In this document: positions 14,168 through 16,030 of the stretch, piece after piece
Numbering within the stretch: position 1 is the stretch's first letter
How the letters are laid out: each line of letters begins with the position of its first letter
Assembly: GCA_002337215.1 (NCBI GenBank)
Contig: DDFO01000018.1
Location: forward strand, 76,543-92,572
Source: Phycisphaerales bacterium UBA1926
GTDB lineage: Bacteria; Planctomycetota; Phycisphaerae; Phycisphaerales; UBA1924
Direction: 5' to 3'
DNA: 16,030 nucleotides
The notes under the pieces: model-generated
Databases searched by the model: none
Seen by the model: only the letters and a program-made list of their open reading frames with translations
Told to the model about the DNA's origin: nothing
Translations under genes and position numbers: made by a program

Positions 14168-14185
14168 AGTCCTGTTAGGCCCATT
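14168..14185. repeat. Right attachment site (attR core)
   Basis: Same 18 bases as 7850-7867 (AGTCCTGTTAGGCCCATT). The flanking bases differ on both sides (T for G before, C for A after). It is a remnant of the tRNA-Ile 3' end and is directly followed by the displaced tRNA terminator. Confidence 0.93.
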
Positions 14186-14186
14186 C

Positions 14187-14223
14187 GAGGCTCACGCAAA
14201 TGCGTGGGCCTCGCTTCGTTTTT
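14187..14223 (+). terminator. Original terminator of the tRNA-Ile gene, displaced by the element
   Basis: GAGGCTCACGC (14187-14197) pairs with GCGTGGGCCTC (14202-14212), 11 bp with one G-T pair and a 4-base loop, followed by GCTTCGTTTTT. This is a standard intrinsic terminator. In the empty chromosome it would lie one base after the att core, i.e. 21 bases after the tRNA end, which marks it as the tRNA terminator. Confidence 0.8.
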
Positions 14224-14418
14224 GGTGGCAAGCCACATGGAATGGAACGGCGAGCAGAGCCGTCTTCGGGCGAGCGTTGATAATGTCAGTCATGCCGTTG
14301 AGGGTCGGAACAAGCGGCCGCAGCCGGACGGACTGGTTAGGCTTTTCTGGTGTTGAGCAGTGCGTGAAGTCAGGCTTCCGGCACCCGCTCGGTTGCAACG
14401 ATGAAAGAAAGGGTTCGC

Positions 14419-16030
14419 ATGCCGTCTCAGCGAATGTGGTGCTTGGTCAGCATGCTGCTGATGGTCGTCTGGATGGCGCCCTTTGCTCCGGCAAATGCGC
14501 AACCGAGCGACGGGGAACCGTTGTCGCTGGACTCGTGGGCCGACGCGTCTCTGGAGGCGATGCTCGCGGATTGCGCTGAAGACGGCGACCTTGGACGACT
14601 CACGGGGCGGGCGCGTGTCGTGATGGACACACTGATCGCGTGGCACCCCGAGCCCGGCTCGTCAGACGCGTTCGCGCGCGCGTTCGTGATCGAACAGCAC
14701 GCCGAGGGTCTCACCAGGCTCGGTGCGCGGGCGAAGGCCGAGGACTACCGACAACTCGCGGCGTGGCTCTTCGACTACGAGGGCGACCCCGGGGGGGTGA
14801 GCGGGCTCCCGCCCCGTCGGGGGCAGGAGAGCGGGTGGCAGGTTGCCCAGGCGATCTCAGCGCTGCGGATCCCGGCAGCCGACGGGGACGCGGGTGTGTA
14901 CCGGGTGCTCACCGAACTCCACGAGGCTCGCAGCGAGGATCTGGGCGAGTTCGCCGAGTTGGTTGCCGCGCTGGCGGTCGTCTTCGACGCGGGCAAGCCT
15001 GAGAACCCGGTCGAACAGGAAATTGAGAACCCCGCGGGGGCGCTCGATGTCTTTGCGCACTACGCCGACCATGCGAAGGCTCTGCAGATGGACCCGCGCC
15101 GGATGCCGGGTCCGCTGCTCGTGCACGCGGTCGACGCCGCGGTGAGCGCGAAGGACCTCGAATGGGCGCTGCTCAGGGCGAGCGGCAACGCGCAGGTGGG
15201 GGCGCTGTTCCATGAGATCGCGTACGACAGCAACGCGTTGCGGCGCGGGAACGACGCGCTGAGACTCAACGAGGGAGGTGGGTTCGGCCTTCCGGTCATC
15301 CTCGAACGAGGCGGCGTCTGCCGGCACCAGGCGTTCTTCGCGTCCTCGGTCGGCAAGTCGATCGGCGTGCCGACGGTCTACATGCGTGCGAGCGGTATAG
15401 AGATCGGGCACGCCTGGGTCGGGTATCTCCGCAAGAGTTCCCGGCGGGCGACCTGGGACATGAGCGAGGGGCGTTACGACGACTATCAGAAGCTCCGCGG
15501 GGAGATCGTGTGCCCCCAGACCAGAGCGCAGGTGAGCGATCAGGAGGTCGCGATGACCGGGGAATTGCTCGGCGTCCCGCTCTCCGACCGGCTCGCGTCG
15601 GCGGCGCTCGCGACCGCGGCGTCTCGGTTCGCCAACTGGGAGAAACGCGCGATGGGCTACCCGCCTGTTCTGCCAGAGGGTGTGGGGGCGCAGACAGAGG
15701 ACGCCGGGGACGGCGATCGGAACACGCGTCGGCCGCGTCGCTCGGTGCGACGGGACACGCTGGTGCGCGCCGAGCCCCGGCCGGCGACGACAGAGATGCG
15801 GTTCGACATGCTCCGGCAATCGGCGGAGAAAGTGCCGTGGGACCGTCACAGCTGGTCGTTGCTCTTGTCGTGGGCGGACGATCTCTCGACGGCGGACAGG
15901 CAGGCCTGGCTCGATGCGGTCCACACGCTCGTCGGTCGGAAGTATCCCGATGTGCTCGTCTCGCTCGTCTCTCCGCTCATCGCGGCGATCGATGACCCCG
16001 CGGCACGCGACGCGGCGTGGGCGTGGCTCG
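14419..16030 (+). CDS. Secreted transglutaminase-like protein (runs off right edge)
   Basis: 537 codons are visible, with no stop in the window. The signal peptide MPSQRMWCLVSMLLMVVWMA continues to PFAPANA (cleavage near residue 27). An alpha-rich region of about 250 residues precedes a transglutaminase-like core with the Cys-His-Asp triad: C301 (GGVCRHQAFFASS), H331 (GHAWVGY) and D347 (TWDMSEGRYDDY). After it come a charged linker (about residues 425-460) and a further helical domain. Bacterial proteins of this fold act mostly as proteases or amidases at the cell envelope; the substrate is unknown. The ATG at 14419 has GAAAGGG upstream; the in-frame ATG at 14401 is an alternative adding MKERVR. 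The gap from 14224 to the start shows no other clear feature. Confidence 0.85.
   Translation, partial: MPSQRMWCLVSMLLMVVWMAPFAPANAQPSDGEPLSLDSWADASLEAMLADCAEDGDLGRLTGRARVVMDTLIAWHPEPGSSDAFARAFVIEQHAEGLTRLGARAKAEDYRQLAAWLFDYEGDPGGVSGLPPRRGQESGWQVAQAISALRIPAADGDAGVYRVLTELHEARSEDLGEFAELVAALAVVFDAGKPENPVEQEIENPAGALDVFAHYADHAKALQMDPRRMPGPLLVHAVDAAVSAKDLEWALLRASGNAQVGALFHEIAYDSNALRRGNDALRLNEGGGFGLPVILERGGVCRHQAFFASSVGKSIGVPTVYMRASGIEIGHAWVGYLRKSSRRATWDMSEGRYDDYQKLRGEIVCPQTRAQVSDQEVAMTGELLGVPLSDRLASAALATAASRFANWEKRAMGYPPVLPEGVGAQTEDAGDGDRNTRRPRRSVRRDTLVRAEPRPATTEMRFDMLRQSAEKVPWDRHSWSLLLSWADDLSTADRQAWLDAVHTLVGRKYPDVLVSLVSPLIAAIDDPAARDAAWAWL

Larger units (their letters stand above)
7868..14185. mobile_element. 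Integrative element inserted at tRNA-Ile(GAT), about 6.3 kb
   Basis: The element is bounded by two 18-base direct repeats, one in the tRNA 3' end, and carries a tyrosine recombinase next to the left repeat. Contents from left: integrase, Cro/C1-type HTH, RepA-like AAA ATPase, 79-aa protein, MerR/excisionase-type HTH, 63-aa protein, GGTGC repeats, 210-aa HTH protein, exported cargo protein, zinc-ribbon protein, 105-aa protein, displaced integrase end. There are no phage structural, conjugation or transposase genes. It is therefore a small site-specific integrative or plasmid-like element or satellite that probably depends on other means to move between cells. Base composition is lower in GC than the flanks in parts: bases 12421-12480 are 50% GC against 75% for 6961-7020, both counted by hand. 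Confidence 0.9.
13967..14185 (-). pseudogene. Displaced 3' end of the integrase gene (native C-terminus)
   Basis: Reading leftward from the right att core, the core codons (NGPNRT) continue without a stop for 66 more codons to a TGA at 13967-13969. The peptide contains GAESGA and ends with a likely helix, DPDLARVFRAWGTLPQAVRR, then EILARIDAAQ and TETSR. From memory this resembles the C-terminal tail of planctomycete integrases. It shares the integrase frame across the core and overlaps the next gene by ATGA. In the integrated state it has no ATG; a GTG at 14131 could start a 54-aa fragment, but no ribosome site is evident. The segment becomes functional only when the circle reforms, so it is split by integration rather than decayed. 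Confidence 0.85.

Overview
The window looks like a chromosome segment from a GC-rich planctomycete-type bacterium, possibly Phycisphaerae. This is inferred from high GC, secreted VIT/VWA and DUF4139 proteins, and an integrase and small-gene set that I recognise from memory as planctomycete-like. No rRNA is present to confirm the lineage.

Left host part (1-7867): the 5' end of a leftward dicarboxylate/amino-acid:cation symporter gene; a rightward gene for a large secreted VIT + von Willebrand A protein; a secreted DUF4139-type protein; an OmpR-family response regulator and a membrane histidine kinase that overlap by 4 bases; then a stand-alone tRNA-Ile(GAT) with a good promoter. The proximity of the two secreted proteins and the two-component pair suggests a cell-envelope function under local regulation.

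Mobile element (about 6.3 kb, 7868-14185): a small integrative element sits in the 3' end of the tRNA gene, bounded by 18-bp direct repeats (7850-7867 and 14168-14185). It encodes a Cro/C1-type HTH protein and a tyrosine recombinase; a leftward replication/regulation operon (63-aa protein, MerR/excisionase-type HTH, 79-aa protein, RepA-like AAA ATPase); GGTGC iteron-like repeats in front of that operon; a 210-aa HTH protein; a lower-GC exported cargo protein on the opposite strand; and, at the far right, a 105-aa protein and a zinc-ribbon protein.

Main discovery: the integrase reading frame runs through the att core. In the integrated state its last 12 codons are the antisense strand of the host tRNA-Ile gene. 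The displaced native C-terminal coding segment (66 intact codons) lies against the right att site, in frame with the core and overlapping the next gene by ATGA. In the excised circle the HTH, integrase, 105-aa and zinc-ribbon genes would form one continuous overlapping operon with a 493-aa integrase. Integration therefore cuts the integrase gene, swaps its C-terminus (439 aa) and splits the operon. This is a possible integration-state switch.

Right host part (14186-16030): the displaced tRNA terminator hairpin directly abuts the right att site, followed by a secreted transglutaminase-like protein that runs off the window.
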